Assembly: GCA_030180135.1 (NCBI GenBank)
Contig: CM058232.1
Coordinates: forward strand, 92,678,630 to 92,742,629
DNA from: Orychophragmus violaceus
Lineage: Eukaryota > Streptophyta > Magnoliopsida > Brassicales > Brassicaceae
DNA length: 64,000 nucleotides
Direction: 5' to 3'
Shown here: positions 33,936-46,162 of the stretch, piece by piece
Layout of the letters: each line of letters opens with the position of its first letter
How positions within the stretch are numbered: position 1 is the first letter of the stretch
Notes under the pieces: generated by a model
The model's database searches: none
Told to the model about the DNA's origin: nothing
Seen by the model: only the letters and a program-made list of their open reading frames with translations
Made by a program: the position numbers and the translations under genes

Positions 33936-35830
33936 AATCTTTGTAGTTTTTGGGATGTCAATCCACTTGGGTGATCAAACACATTAAGAATACAAGTAAT
34001 CACTTGTGCCTAAGAAATCACCATCTTTAGTGAGATAACATCCACGCTTGCACCATAATCAAAAAGAGCATCATCAAGTTGTAAATCACCTAGTGAGCAG
34101 GGTATTGTGAATTTTCCTTGATCTTCAAGCCTGGACAATGATTTTGGCATGAGAGTGGCTCATTTTTTTATATAGAGAGTCCCATCAGCTCTTCTACCTT
34201 CTCCTTGTTAGCTAGAATGTCTCTAATGAGCATCATTTGGAGATGAGCTTCCTGTATAGTCCTCATATTAGGAAGCTGGACACCAATCTTTTTCATATCA
34301 TTCTTGAACTTGTAGATTTCTTTATTTTGAGCCTTAGTGAAGAATCTACATGGAAATGGGATGTTGGGCTCATAAAGACGATCTTCAATTTCAAGGCTTC
34401 TTTCCCTTTCAGAATTGTTGGAGTGTTCCTTACTCTCTTTTATCTACTCATAGACTTTCGTAACATGTAAAGTATCTGAATTTTAAACATTGGAATCATA
34501 TTGAATTGTCGAGATTTCTTTATTGCCATTTTTCTTCTCAACAACCTCTGAGCTTTCATCAAATAAGAGGGCATTACAGTATTCCTTTGGGTTTGTTTCT
34601 TGTTTGCCAGTGAGTATGCCCGGTGGTCGCTTGGACGTTGATCCCATTTGAGAAAATTGAAGTTTTAGGTTTGCCAAATCACCTGCTAGGCTATCATACT
34701 TTGCATTCAGCTCGCTAATCATATTTTTCCAATACATGTTTCATCAATTGAAGAGTTTGGTACTTGTTGGTTGGTTGATCTTCCTTGTCCTTGGAGTTGT
34801 TGGTTCCCTTGGTTTTGATAGGTCTCTTGATTTTTGTTGTACTGCTGTTGTGGCTGGAAATTTTCTTGCTTGTGGTTGTAGGACTGCCTTTGTTGAAAAC
34901 ATGTACTATTGTTGAAGGTGTGCTTTGATGGAAAGTTTCCTTGTATAGTGTTATGGCGGTTTGAATGGAGGATATGTGTTGTATTTGGGATTCTCCACAT
35001 TGTTGTTTCTTTAGGAAAAATTTGGGTGATACATATAGTTTTTTTATCAAACCCTATGTTGAATCCTTCTCCTCCGATATAGTTCATCTCTGCATGCCCC
35101 TCATTACTCATTTCAACTTCTTCTTCAAGGTAGTTTTGATGTTGATAAAAGTCTCCAACAAAGTTGACAGTATTTTTGTTTGCCTTCAGTAGCTTGTATA
35201 GTTTCACATTAAGGGACTTGATCTCCCTTCTTTGGACATCTTTGTTACCTCAATCTCAATATGTGCAGTCATAGTCCTCTCCATAATTTGAGTCACTTAG
35301 AACCAATTTCTCCACCAGTTGCATGCCTTCCCTTTCATCTTTTTGCACGAGTTTCAATTGCTAGCAGTGTCTAGCATCATATGCTACTTTGGCAGAACTC
35401 CACGGTAGAGAGTGCTGAGTAGACTCTCTTTAGAAAAGCCATGGTAAGGGCATTGATTGATGTATCTTTTGAATTTTTCACCAGCTTCTTCAAAGTTTTA
35501 TGTGCCCTTTTGTTTGAAGCTTAATATTTCATTCCTCAACTTTGTAGTTCTTAATTTGGAGAAGAACTTGGATAAGAAATCCCTGGTCACAAGAGGCGAT
35601 GGATTTCTGAGGAATGTTTTTCTCACGAGATGAGCTCTATCTTCGAGAGAGAATTAAAATAGTATCAGCTTTATTGTATACTCAGAAACCCCATTGATTC
35701 TGACAGTTCGACAAAGCTTATCGAAGTTGTCTAGATAGTCTAGTGGATCCTCCATTAGTAGACCATGAAACTTGCTTACTTGCCATGTTGATAATGCTTT
35801 CCTTAATTTCGTAGTGAATAATTTAACAGT
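33936..35830 (-). pseudogene. Decayed gypsy gag-protease with an LTR scrap
   Basis: From right to left: gag N-terminal part (35830-35210; FKRYINQCPYHGFSKESLL readable), gag C-terminal part with Gln/Asn-rich sequence and IGGEGF (35207-34719), a coil-like piece (34737-34483), and a protease end with DYGASVDVIS (about 34040). An Athila-type LTR end scrap lies at 33936-34012. Many stops are present. It resembles Athila gag, but another family than E-G. Confidence 0.7.
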
Positions 35831-36991
35831 GTTTTGTTTATGTTCTGATGCTTTTAGTTTTACACCCTCTAATGTTTATGTCTGAGTTTGAGATGCTTGT
35901 TCATAGTGTTCTGATGCTTGTGTCTGATTTCGAGATGTTTAAGAGTTTCCTATTATTTATCCTACTTCTCTTCTTTCTAAGATTTACAGTTTGACATTGG
36001 TTTGGTTACACTACACTCTCTGACTTTGTTACTTTCTCTGCATGTAGGCTTGGGCATGACAAGGGAAGATTGAGCAGGAAGATCACGAAAGTGTTTACCA
36101 ACAAATCCAACAAGTGTTACTACAAGACAAAATGACAATGTAATCTCATGGTTGTTCTGTTTCATTGTAAGTATCAATCTTGAACCTCGGATATTATCTA
36201 TTTTGGTTAGCCTCTTAAATATTGTAAACTGATTTTATATTCAAAACTTGTTGAAGACGTGTCCGACCTCATTTCTGATGACTTACAAATTTCCATCTTA
36301 TTTTTGAAAATCACACATATTTTATTCTTGTGCAATTATCTTAGTTTGGAAGGCTTTTAAAGAAATACTCAAATTGATCTTTATTAGTTCTGTTAAAACT
36401 AAGATTTTCAAAGGCCTCTAGTTGCTGAGACCTATAGCTTGTGTCTATATATGTGAGAGGTGGCCAACTATGGAGAACAGACATATACACATTTGATTCT
36501 CATGTTGTTGCTGGTATGTGTCCTTAAAGAATATTTGCAATTGTTCAGTCCTAACATCACACTGATGATTGTCTATTTTCACATATGTTTGTTTTTATTC
36601 ATTTATCTCATCTCAACTATCTTCTCCCACTGCGCTTTTATAACAGGGATCATGGTTTTGATTTGTGTGGGTTTACTTTCTGCAGGTTGAGGATGAAGTC
36701 ACTAGACTTAATAAAGCGATCAAAGAAGTGATACGTGGAAAGAAGCTCCATCTTGAGGAAATATCAAGGAAGATGAACATGGCTACTGATGTTCTTAAAT
36801 CCTGAAACTTTGCAATTGAAGCTATTGAAACTGGAGTCCGTGAAGATACGCCAACAAGGTGATTATGAAGTTAGTTTTATTTTATTTTTTTCTAGTTGTG
36901 GCGAGACTTGATTTTTGTATATATGTTAGTTTAGGATTTGTTTGCTTTATGTATATTTTGGATGATATACGAACGAATGTAAGTTTTATAA
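35831..36991 (+). other. Unrecognised region with exon-like fragment
   Basis: No intact gene. A short open stretch 36688-36802 follows the acceptor-like TTTCTGCAG and reads VEDEVTRLNKAIKEVI then a charged helical segment before a stop; it looks like a captured exon, but I do not recognise the protein. A second possible exon around 36048-36140 lies between TGCATGTAG and ATTGTAAGTA. It may have been carried by the CACTA or another element. Confidence 0.35.
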
Positions 36992-37020
36992 TCAATACTA
37001 TTAAAAAATTATAGTCAAAA

Positions 37021-37334
37021 TAAAACTAACCTTTAGTTCATGTGTTTATTACAACTGTTTCCATTGCATATTAATGATTTAATTAAATTTCATTAAGAGT
37101 AATTAGAGAATATAACATTATCTCTACAATCCATGTTTCCAAACAAAACAATTATTAAACATGTAGCCAAACAATTATAAAACTAACCTTTAGTTCATGT
37201 GTTTATTACAACTTATGCCATTGCATATTAATGATTTAATTAAATTTCATTAAGGGTAATTAGGGAATATAACATTATCTCTACAATCCATGTTTCCAAA
37301 CAAAACAATTATTAAACATGTAGCCAAACAACCA
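37021..37334. repeat. 157-bp tandem duplication in the Helitron
   Basis: Two copies, 37021-37177 and 37178-37334, differ at a few bases and small indels. Confidence 0.85.
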
Positions 37335-37939
37335 AAATATAATAGGTCCCACTTTCCTAATTAATTAAAATCAAAACAAAATAATTGATAAATATAATTA
37401 ATAATTTATACATCAACAATTATATATATAAATTAATATTCTCTAATTTATGATTTAATTCAAAATATATTTATAATATATTTTAATATCTTTATATTTT
37501 GTTTCAAATATATATATATATATACATATTACCATTGATGTTTTTACGATTGTACTTTTTAGCAGGTTTTTCCATCAAACTGAAAAATATTTAAATAATT
37601 AAACGGGTTGACAAATTAATTAACCAATTTCGATTATAAATTTTCTAAAAGAATTTTTGCATGAGTTTAAAATATATATACATATATATGTATACATATA
37701 GTAAATAATTTCAGTTGATATATTTTAAACTTAATAAAAATATTAAAATAATTTCATATTTATATTATTCAAATATTTGAAGCGTCAAATTATGCTTTAT
37801 GTATGAATGAAGTTTTTAACGGGTTGTTCCATCAAATTTGCAAATTATATATACGACTACAACATGTGTTTTATAAAATAATATTTTAGATAAATATAAT
37901 AACAATTAAACCTATACCACATAACTTTTACAATAGTTG

Positions 37940-37974
<35 letters not shown>

Positions 37975-38234
37975 TTTATTTTTTCTAAACCATGATCTTA
38001 CGATACAATACAGATTAAAACATATAATGCAAAATCGTTATTTTAATATCTTAATCCTTACGATATATCTCCTCCAAATAACACATAATTCATTTTACAA
38101 AAAAAAAACTAAATTGCTAACCTACTGTTTATAATGCTGGTTATACAATTATAATCAAAATTAGATTATATAATTAAAAATCTAAACTACTATTAATAAA
38201 ATGAATAAAAAGTAAAATTTGCAAAGAAAATTAA

Positions 38235-38257
38235 ACCCGCACTTTCTAAGTGCGGGT
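38235..38257 (+). terminator. Helitron 3' hairpin
   Basis: ACCCGCACTT pairs perfectly with AAGTGCGGGT around loop TCT. In Helitrons this serves as the rolling-circle end signal. Confidence 0.8.
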
Positions 38258-38267
38258 CAAAATCTAG

Positions 38268-38454
38268 TACATGGTTTAAAATATTGAAATAGAGCATAAC
38301 ATGATAGCTAAAAATGAAATAAAATCAGTAACACAGCATGAAATCATAGCATAATAATATAAATTATAGGACAAATAAATTGTCATAAAAAAAATAAAGA
38401 CAACACAAAACAAATGCTAGAAAAACTTAAACAATATCAGGTGATCCACGCTAT
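38268..38454. other. AT-rich stretch, nothing recognised
   Basis: About 190 bp between the Helitron end and the second CACTA terminus, without coding potential. Confidence 0.5.
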
Positions 38455-39284
38455 AATAGGTTTGTCTATCATAGCATTTAAAGAAAATGCTATGATATGG
38501 AGGGGCTGTTATAGTTTCTCATATCATAACATTTATGAAAATGCTACCAAAACTCTATAGTAGCGTTTTCATTGTGCTACCAATGTCCATATTTCTTGTA
38601 GGGTATGCTAGTATCTAAGTCAGTCAATACAGAATATATCATAATGGAATATATTCCAATCCGTAATACTTTTCCTCAAGTTGGAGCGTACAAGTCGCAA
38701 ATGTCCAACTTGTCTCTTAGAAACCGAAATTGTTTACGTCCCAATGCCTTAGTAAAAATGTATGCGGGCTGATGATTAGTAGAAAAATGTGCCGTCGTTA
38801 GATTACCAACTGTGATCTCATCTCTAATGAAATGGCAGTCACACTCGATTTACTCTGTACTCTCGTGAAATACTGGATTAGAGGCAATATGAAGAGTGGA
38901 TTTATTAATCACACACGATCTGCATCAGTTGATTGTGCGTTACTCCGAGAGAAAGAAGCACTTTTTGACCCACATTAACTCTTGACACGCCATTGACTGA
39001 TAAGCTAAAAAATTGGCCCGTTAATCACTTCAGCTGCAAGTATACAACATAGCCGTTGTAGTTTTTGGTTGTTAATTATCGACTTGGTGATCAAACACAC
39101 AAAGAATACAAGTAATCACTTGTTCCTAAGAAATCACCATTTTTAGTGACATAACATTCACGCTTGCACCAGAATCAACAAGAGCATCATCAAGTTGTAA
39201 ATCACCTAGTGAGCAGGGTATTGTGAACTTTCCTTGATCTTCAAGCTTGGACACTGATTTTGGCATGAGACTGGGCTCGTTTGT
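38455..39284 (-). repeat. Second copy of the CACTA/copia/gypsy composite
   Basis: This diverged direct repeat of 33350-34180 has a CACTA terminus (38455-38603, terminal CACTA now CCCTA), the copia RNase H fragment (38604-39045) and the gypsy protease scrap (to 39270), in the same order and orientation. The two copies share their internal junctions, so it is one composite duplicated, later separated by other insertions or itself a segmental copy. Confidence 0.75.
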
Positions 39285-39290
39285 TGATAT

Positions 39291-40469
39291 TGATATGCTC
39301 AAGTTTTAATCTCTAGAGCTACACTGCAAGTGCACATACGTGACTAGTAGTATATAGGGGTCGAATCCATAGACTCAAAAATCTTACGATAGACTATAGA
39401 GGGTTGAATTAAGCTAACGGTAACTTATTCAAGCAGTAAATAATGCAAGAAAGTAAATCAAACGGTTTGTAATAAATCAAGCTAAGCGTCAGGTCAAGGA
39501 AGTTATCAGGAAATCAGGAATACAAGCTAATCAATCAATCGAGATCAAATTAAAAACTGTTCTAGAACTAGAATCACATAAGCATAAGAAACCTTCTTTC
39601 GTTGCGAGTATTATCCATGTCTAGAAACCTAGAAAACCAACTTTCGTTGCGAGTTCAAGAGATCCTAAACATGCATTATTCTCAGGTTTTTTCGTTCGCA
39701 ATTCTCCTAAGCCAAGCTTCTTTGCGAATAGTCAAGTTTCTCATCTAGGTTCTTTCGAGTTAATTAACCAACTGTCGTTGCGGAAATTAACCTAACATCG
39801 ATAATCTATGTAGCTAATTCATATTAAGCATTAAGAACAACCCTAGATGATGAACTAGAAAGTATGAATCCACACATATTGATTAATCTAATATTCCATG
39901 AAATTCCTAATGATAATCCCTAAACCTAACTAGAAAACTACTCAGCCATGGCAGATGAACCACAAGACAGGATGAATAGAAAACCAAATAACATAATAGG
40001 GAAAGAAGAACAAGGGTTCGAAAACTATTCTCTGTCAAGTGCAAGACCAGCCCCAAAATCTCTCAATCTCTAGTAGGTAAAGTGTATGTAAAACTTAGCC
40101 TAAACAATGACTTAAAAACCCTAATATAATAGTCTAAACACGTTTTAGGCTTCTTTGTAATTATGAGAGACTTCTGGGCCAAGCTGAAGTTATTCGAAGT
40201 CTTCATTAACTGTCGAGAGATATCTGACCACGCATATGTGTCGATCGATGCTGATGTTGTGTCGATCGACACTCAACTCCAATATCGACTCTGATTTCTT
40301 CTCTTTCGCACAAAGGCTCCAAATAGCTCTAGAATGCGCCATAATGTCCAAATATGCTCCAAACTTACCTAAACCTGTAAAAGACTCTAAAAGACTCCAA
40401 AACACACATAAAAGACTCGATAAAAAGACATATATCATGGTCAAAAGTCCTAAAAACCATGATATATCA
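39291..40469 (-). repeat. Athila-type LTR of element L
   Basis: On the minus strand it begins TGATATATCATGG and ends near GAGCATATCA. It is about 1.18 kb, close in layout to the LTRs of F and G. A dyad pair lies at 40242/40263. The left boundary could instead be 39285. Confidence 0.75.
40242..40268 (-). repeat. Paired dyads in U3 of L
   Basis: CGATCG cores at 40242 and 40263 are 21 bp apart, about 200 bp from the LTR start. Confidence 0.88.
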
Positions 40470-40754
40470 ACTACCTCACACTTAACCTTTGTTTGCTCTC
40501 AAGCAAACAGAAAACCAAGATCGTGAGAAGAAGTTTGAAAACTTCAGAAACTCGTTTCATCATAGAAGTACTACACTCAGATTCCCCTTAGTAAGCCACA
40601 TGAAAAATGAACATGCACACATCATACCAACATGTACTTACCCTACACTTAGCAACTCTCCTAAGTAAACTCCACAATCACATCCAGAGCATTCAAATTC
40701 ACCATACTGACTTCTGTAATCTAATAAGTGTGATCTTGTAATACCATGTCGCAC
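40470..40754 (-). mobile_element. Truncated 3' internal end of L
   Basis: This matches the region next to the 3' LTR of G, including degraded polypurine tracts (TCACACTTA at 40477, CTACACTTAG at 40642). Homology stops near 40755. Confidence 0.7.
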
Positions 40755-41001
40755 AAAATTGGTCAACGGGCAGTCAAGAAAGTCAATATGGGCATTTTCG
40801 TAATTTTCAAGAGACGAGGTGCATTTTGGTAATTTTACCAAAATACGAGCCGGAAGCTGAGGCGGACCAAATGTTTCTCTTTTCAAATAAAGAAAAAACT
40901 TAGAAGACCAAGAATGGTGGAATCGGACCGTAGATGAGTTTTTCGGACTCTTCAAATTTCTAAATTTATCTAAGATCATCTAGAATCTAAAAATGAGACT
41001 T
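40755..41001. other. Unassigned sequence before the TRIM
   Basis: About 250 bp with no gene or known repeat that I recognise. Confidence 0.4.
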
Positions 41002-41655
41002 TGTATTAGGACATAATGTCCCACATCGGTAGTTGGAAGGGATCTCAAGTAATATATAAGGGATATAGGTCACTCCACTTATCACCAATTGGGTTTAGGT
41101 TGGAAGCCCATAGAATTTAATATGGTATCAGAGCCCAGATCCATGCAATACAACCCGATCCGACCCATAGTTGGTCAACCCATCGACAAGCCAGACCCAA
41201 AATTGGTGCCGTCGATCCAAGCCCGAACATTCCGAGATTAATGGCCAAACGACCATTATCTCGAGGGGGCGTATTAGGGACAAAGTCCCACATCGGTAGT
41301 TGGAAGTGATCCTTAGTAATATATAAGTTATATGGGCCTCTCCACTTATCACCAATTGGTTTTAGGTTGGAAGCCCATCGATCTTAACATGGTATCAGAG
41401 CCCGATCCATGCAGTCCAACCCGATCCGACCCAAAGTTGGTCCAATCATCGACAAGCCAGACCCAAATTGGTGCCGTCGATCCAAGCCCGAGCATTCCGA
41501 GATTAATGGCCAAAGGACCTTTATCTCGAGGGGGCGTATTAGGCACATAAGTCCCACATCGTTAGTTGGAAGGGATCTCACTTAATATATAAGGGATATG
41601 GGCCAATCCACTTATCACCAATTGTTTTTAGGTTGGAAGCCCATAGATCTTAACA
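41002..41655 (+). mobile_element. TRIM with three LTRs and two internal domains
   Basis: LTRs of 120-121 bp lie at 41002-41122, 41270-41389 and 41535-41655, sharing GTCCCACATCG, TAATATATAAG and TTAGGTTGGAAGCCCAT and ending TTAACA or TTAATA. Initiator-Met primer sites TGGTATCAGAGC follow the first two (41123-41134, 41390-41401). Each internal domain (about 146 bp) ends in the polypurine tract TCTCGAGGGGG. There is no coding sequence. Such minimal elements need foreign enzymes. The tandem form suggests unequal or template-switch duplication. Confidence 0.88.
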
Positions 41656-41824
41656 ATTTAATACTTTGTATATTTATAGAAGAAGTTAAGGAGTTTCTAA
41701 AATATTAAACACGAAAAGAGCAACATCGATATGTTAGGAATGGTTCGGGAATAAGGATCTTCTAGAAATTGATTAGTGCAATTTTTTTGGAATAATTGAA
41801 CAATGGAGAGACAAGTGTACTTGA
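41656..41824. other. Unassigned spacer
   Basis: AT-rich, no feature recognised. Confidence 0.4.
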
Positions 41825-42772
41825 TGATAGACTTTTCTAGGTTCAAGCTCAATTCCTCAAGTCTACTCCTATCATTGTAGTACTTAAGGTATCAATCCAG
41901 GGAGGCAAGAAGAACAACACATTAAGAATGCAAAATACTACTTAATCTAATCCAAATAGATAAAAGAAGGTTTAACTAACAATCCTAAACTAACTAGAAA
42001 ACAATAAATCAAATAAAGAAGGCAAACAAGAAAAGTCAACAAAAAGTCAACTAAAAGTCAACCGACGAAAATGCAAGTAAATTAAGCAAAGAAAGCACTA
42101 AAAAAGCTACAATAGGATGGGTCCTAGGATGAGCTATGGAGACTATATGGTCTAGAGACAATCAATGATGCTTCATTCAATCAGACATTGCTAAACAAGG
42201 CTAATGATCATTAATTAAGCTAATCCCATTCTCATGTTCGTAACTCTTATGTTAATCATACAGTCATTCAATTCTCATTTGCAAATTACAAGACAAACAT
42301 GCATAAATATCCATCAAATACCATTTAACAAAGCTAATTCTTAGGCTAAGAACATTAATCATTAGACTAATCCAATCTCTTGGCACTAATCCCTTTGTCT
42401 AATCCCTAATCAAGATCAAATTCTCATTTGTGATTAAGAGACAAACAAACATTAATTTCAAGTTCTCAATTCCAATAATCACCTTATACAACTAATCTCT
42501 TAGGCTAATAGTAAAATCCTCTAAAAAGTTCATTCAAGCATTTCATCGAATACCTTTCGGGCATGAAAAAGCCTAACATCTAGATTCAACAATTCCTTGC
42601 AACCTAGCATCGAGATCAACTAATTAGAGAAGGATCGTTCATCATAAAGTCTTAAACATCACAAATCATCACAAAACCACCTAAATCAACCTCATCCACA
42701 AGGCCCAAAAACTCTTCTTCCTAATCACCATTGTTCCTACAAAACTCATAAGAGAGATATGAGAAATCATAA

Positions 42773-42844
<72 letters not shown>

Positions 42845-43389
42845 AGAGAAACAAGATAAGTACTTAATTAAAACTTAAAATTCAAAGTTTAAAATCCCAA
42901 TCATGAACAAAAACTTAAGAGAAAGCAAAACTAAGGCTTAGTTAGCTTAGGGTTCTGAAGACCATTAAATGAGTATTTATACAAGGGAACCTCACAAGAG
43001 CAAAATTATAGATAAGAGAAAATTGGGGCTGCTTCGAGAGGCACAATACCGGACCGGTTTGCTCAGTATGTGCATCATGTATGACGATATGGAGCGCGAC
43101 CGGTCGCTATGTGAATTTGGTATAACTCCTTGTCCAATTGTGATCAAAGTAAGTGTGTCGATATGGATCCGGTCTGGTCGGTACATCGGAGTTGGTATGG
43201 GTGGTATGAGCAGTACCAGATTGGTTCGGTCCATATTCCTGCTCCATATGCCTCCCTGTGAAAATGTGGAAGTTGTCGAAGATTCAATATCGGATGTATT
43301 TGGTCCATATGGCGAGTCCATATGATTATTTTGTGCAAGCCAAGCTCCCTACTCCAAAGATAAAAAATGTCTAAACTATGAAGATATCA
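41825..43389 (-). repeat. LTR of gypsy element M
   Basis: On the minus strand it begins TGATATCTTC after the tract AAGTTTGGGAGATT and ends near GTCTATCA (left boundary inferred). It is about 1.57 kb. It contains a (GA)n run at 42775-42841 and, at 43045-43230, GACCGGTC-like dyads where related LTRs have the cassette. ORFs across 42969-43338 are not credible genes. Confidence 0.6.
42775..42841. repeat. (GA)n microsatellite, about 33 units
   Basis: An uninterrupted GA run inside the LTR of M; (TC)n on the element's sense strand. Confidence 0.95.
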
Positions 43390-43690
43390 AATCTCCCAAA
43401 CTTATCTTTTGCTTGTCCACAATCAAACTCGAATACGCAAAGAAAAGCTTGGGAGAAAGGTTTAAAAGTGAGAGTTCAAAGCTTCCAAAAGCAATTGTAA
43501 GCAAAAGTGGAAACAAAGTTTAGACAAGCAATTAAGAGCTACAATCAAACTTACTCTACTTCAAAAGAGTTAGCCATTCCCATTAACACAAGCATCACGT
43601 TCAAGTCCTAACCTACACATGAATTCCTATCCTCATTCCCATTAACATTTATTAAACAATGGTGGATCATGATTTTGCAAATCAAATGAA
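43390..43690 (-). mobile_element. 3' internal region of M, cut by G
   Basis: It starts with the polypurine tract next to the LTR of M and carries noncoding sequence until the LTR of G at 43691. G therefore inserted in M. Confidence 0.6.
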
Positions 43691-44871
43691 TGATAGAGGA
43701 AATTTTATCCCTATATTCTACTGCAAGTGCACAGATGCGATTTTAGTACTAAGGGTATTGAATCCACGGAGACTCAAGTTCACGCAACAAATTATATGTT
43801 TTAGAATTCAGCTAAATCAATCAGGTGAAAGCAATAAACAATGCAAGTAATTTAAAAGAGTGTTTCAATAGGAGAAAAGCGCTAGACCTAGGGAGTTCTC
43901 AGGAAATCATGCAATGTCAGACACTTAGCCAATCAGGATTCAGATTAAGCACATGTTCAAGAACTAGAATCACAATGTCAAATAATTCAACTCTCGCTGC
44001 AATTATTATCTATGTCTAGCAACGTAACGATTCAAATATCTTTGCAATCTTAGAGTTCTAGACAAGCATTAATAGCAAATTTTTTATTTCACAATTTTCT
44101 TAAACCAAATCTCTTTGTATCTAGTCAAATTGCTCACACTAAGTTCTGTCAAGTTATAATTCACAGTCTCGAGCCAAATTAATTATCTAAGATCTAAAAT
44201 CTAGGTGATCAATCCAGAATTCAGTTTTAATCTCAACTTAGGTGATGAACAGATAGATTAAGAATCCTAATTATCCAGTTATCTAACAAAGAATAAAATC
44301 CCTATGAGAATCCCTAAATCTAACTATGGTTACTACTCAGATATGATATCAATAAGACAAAACATATTTGAATAGAAAACCAAGACTGGATAGATATAAA
44401 AGAATGGGGTCTGAAATCCTTCTCTCAAAGGTTACAAGTAGCAGAATAGCCCCCAACAAAATCTCTCAATCTCCAAAGCCCAAAAGCAAGAACACAAGTA
44501 AGAACAAGATAAGAGATACAACTCTAAAAAACCTAATTAAAAACCACTAACCACGTTCTGGGGCCAAATTAGAAATAAGGAAACTTCTGTGTCTTTTTGC
44601 AATTCTTTAAAGGATGTCATCAACCAGCTTATTGATCTCGTTGGGCTTTAGTGTCGACCAACACTGAATGTGATGTCGGTCGACATTAAATCGTGCTTAC
44701 GGCTTCAATTCAACTTCTTGCATAAAACTCCAGAAACGTCTCAAAACTCCTAGATTTGATCCAAACGCACGCTTACCTGTAAAAGGCTCAATAGATTCGA
44801 AATACAAGGTTGAAGACTCAATATATACACTTATATCATGATTAAAAACCTAGAAAAATCATGATATATCA
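43691..44871 (-). repeat. 3' LTR of G
   Basis: On the minus strand TGATATATCATG...CCTCTATCA, 1181 bp. A decayed dyad pair lies at 44655/44677 (22 bp). Confidence 0.85.
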
Positions 44872-46121
44872 ACTCCCCCACACCTAGCTTTTGCTTGCCC
44901 TCAAGCAAACAGAAAACCTAAGTATGGAAAAGAGGTTTGAAACACACATAAACTTATTTCATCTTAGGAACATCGCATTCACATTCGCTTAGTAACACAC
45001 ATGAAAACATCCTTGCAGAGATCAAGACCACAATGTACTTCCCCCACACTTAGCAATTGTCCCAAGTAAAATCCACAATCTAGACAGGATATCCAAATTC
45101 ACCACACTAATCTCTATATATAATTAATTGCGGTCTCACCAAGGGAGTATCGATCAGAGGACACATGGACTCAACCCAGTCAGTACTTGACCACCAAACT
45201 ATTTGTTTCAGGTTACTTTCTTTTTCTTTTCTCCATTATAACCTGGTTTTTCCCCACTGGGTATTACTTTCTTTTTTTTTATTAGTGCTCTTAACATTTT
45301 ATTCGGGGTGCAACTTTGGACATGTTTCCATAGATGCACAGGAGGTAATATGGGTCTCTACCACTCTCGTGACCACTTTGAAGCTACTAGATTATCCGCA
45401 GTGTATCTCTTTTTTTTTTTACTTTCAAGGGAGGGGAAAAAGAAACCATACATACACATGATTATAGGCTGTGTCAAGCACGTCAGAGGAATCCGATCCA
45501 GAGATACCAAGCCCCTAAGTGAGAAAATTTAGTCAAGATTAGAGGTGAAGTTAGTATTGGATCCTTTGAATACCTGAGAAGATATGGGTGTCCTTGGGAG
45601 GTTGATCCGTGTGTGGTTTTCTAATAGTCATAGAACTACTGCAAGTCTGTCCAATGGTCACTTAGTTTCTGTTCCAGCAAAAATTTCCTCGAAAAATCAT
45701 AGTTTTATACCAATTTTGACTCAATAAACAATTTGAAAACAAAAGACTGACTCTAAGAAAAGAAAGAAAACGATGGTCAGTAAACTACATCCCCCACACT
45801 TAAACAACACTGTCTGCAGTATTATAGAAGCTTGGGCTCGGGAAAACAAGGCATAATCCAGCGAAAATTTGGAAAAATCAGAAACCTTACCTGCTAGCGT
45901 TGTAACTGTCAACCGACACACAGCCAGTGTTAAGAGACAAGGATTAGATCGACACATCCCTGATCCAAATCGAGCGTCCTCGATTGCGGTCCGTATTTTA
46001 GAGTTTGGTGTCGACCGACACTGCTGTCTGCAACTTGTTCGTTACGTTCTGAAACACCAAAAACCAGAAAAATCAAAGAACCAAAACCAAAAACGAAAAT
46101 AAAAAGAAAAACTAACCCAAC
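44872..46121 (-). other. Untranslated 3' region of G
   Basis: No ORF1 is present, unlike F. It contains the three tracts, mirrored from E and F at similar spacing, decayed cassettes and a donor-like site. The open frames read on the plus strand are not meaningful. Confidence 0.7.
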
Positions 46122-46139
46122 AGTGGGTTGCCTCCCACT
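46122..46139 (-). ncRNA. Conserved hairpin of G
   Basis: The AGTGGG/CCCACT stem with AGGCAA loop on the minus strand, the same as in F. Confidence 0.6.
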
Positions 46140-46157
46140 CAGCGCTTGTTTTTAGTT

Positions 46158-46162
46158 GTTAG
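46158..46162. other. Target-site duplication of F, left copy (GTTAG)
   Basis: GTTAG precedes the TGATATATC of F, and recurs at 54973-54977 directly after its CTATCA. Confidence 0.92.

Larger units (their letters stand above)
36992..38267 (+). mobile_element. Non-autonomous Helitron
   Basis: It starts TCAATACTATTAAAAAATT after a host A and ends CTAG before a host T. A perfect 10-bp hairpin lies at 38235-38257, seven bases before CTAG. It is AT-rich with no protein, and has a 157-bp tandem duplication (37021-37334). The 5' TC start, 3' hairpin, CTRR end and A/T target all fit Helitrons. Confidence 0.8.

Noticed and set aside
36460..36690. Hydrophobic 76-residue frame that looks like a membrane protein
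   Set aside because: T-rich intron-like sequence gives Leu/Phe/Ile runs in any frame; no start context or homology.
37937..38134. Small frame in the Helitron
   Set aside because: Product of an AT microsatellite.
43045..43230. Counting the GACCGGTC-like dyads of the M LTR as cassettes
   Set aside because: The cores differ and no clear 21-bp pair could be found; kept only as a possible relic.
42969..43338. Frames of 118 and 109 residues on opposite strands in the LTR of M
   Set aside because: They overlap each other in a noncoding LTR with GACCGGTC repeats; no support for either.
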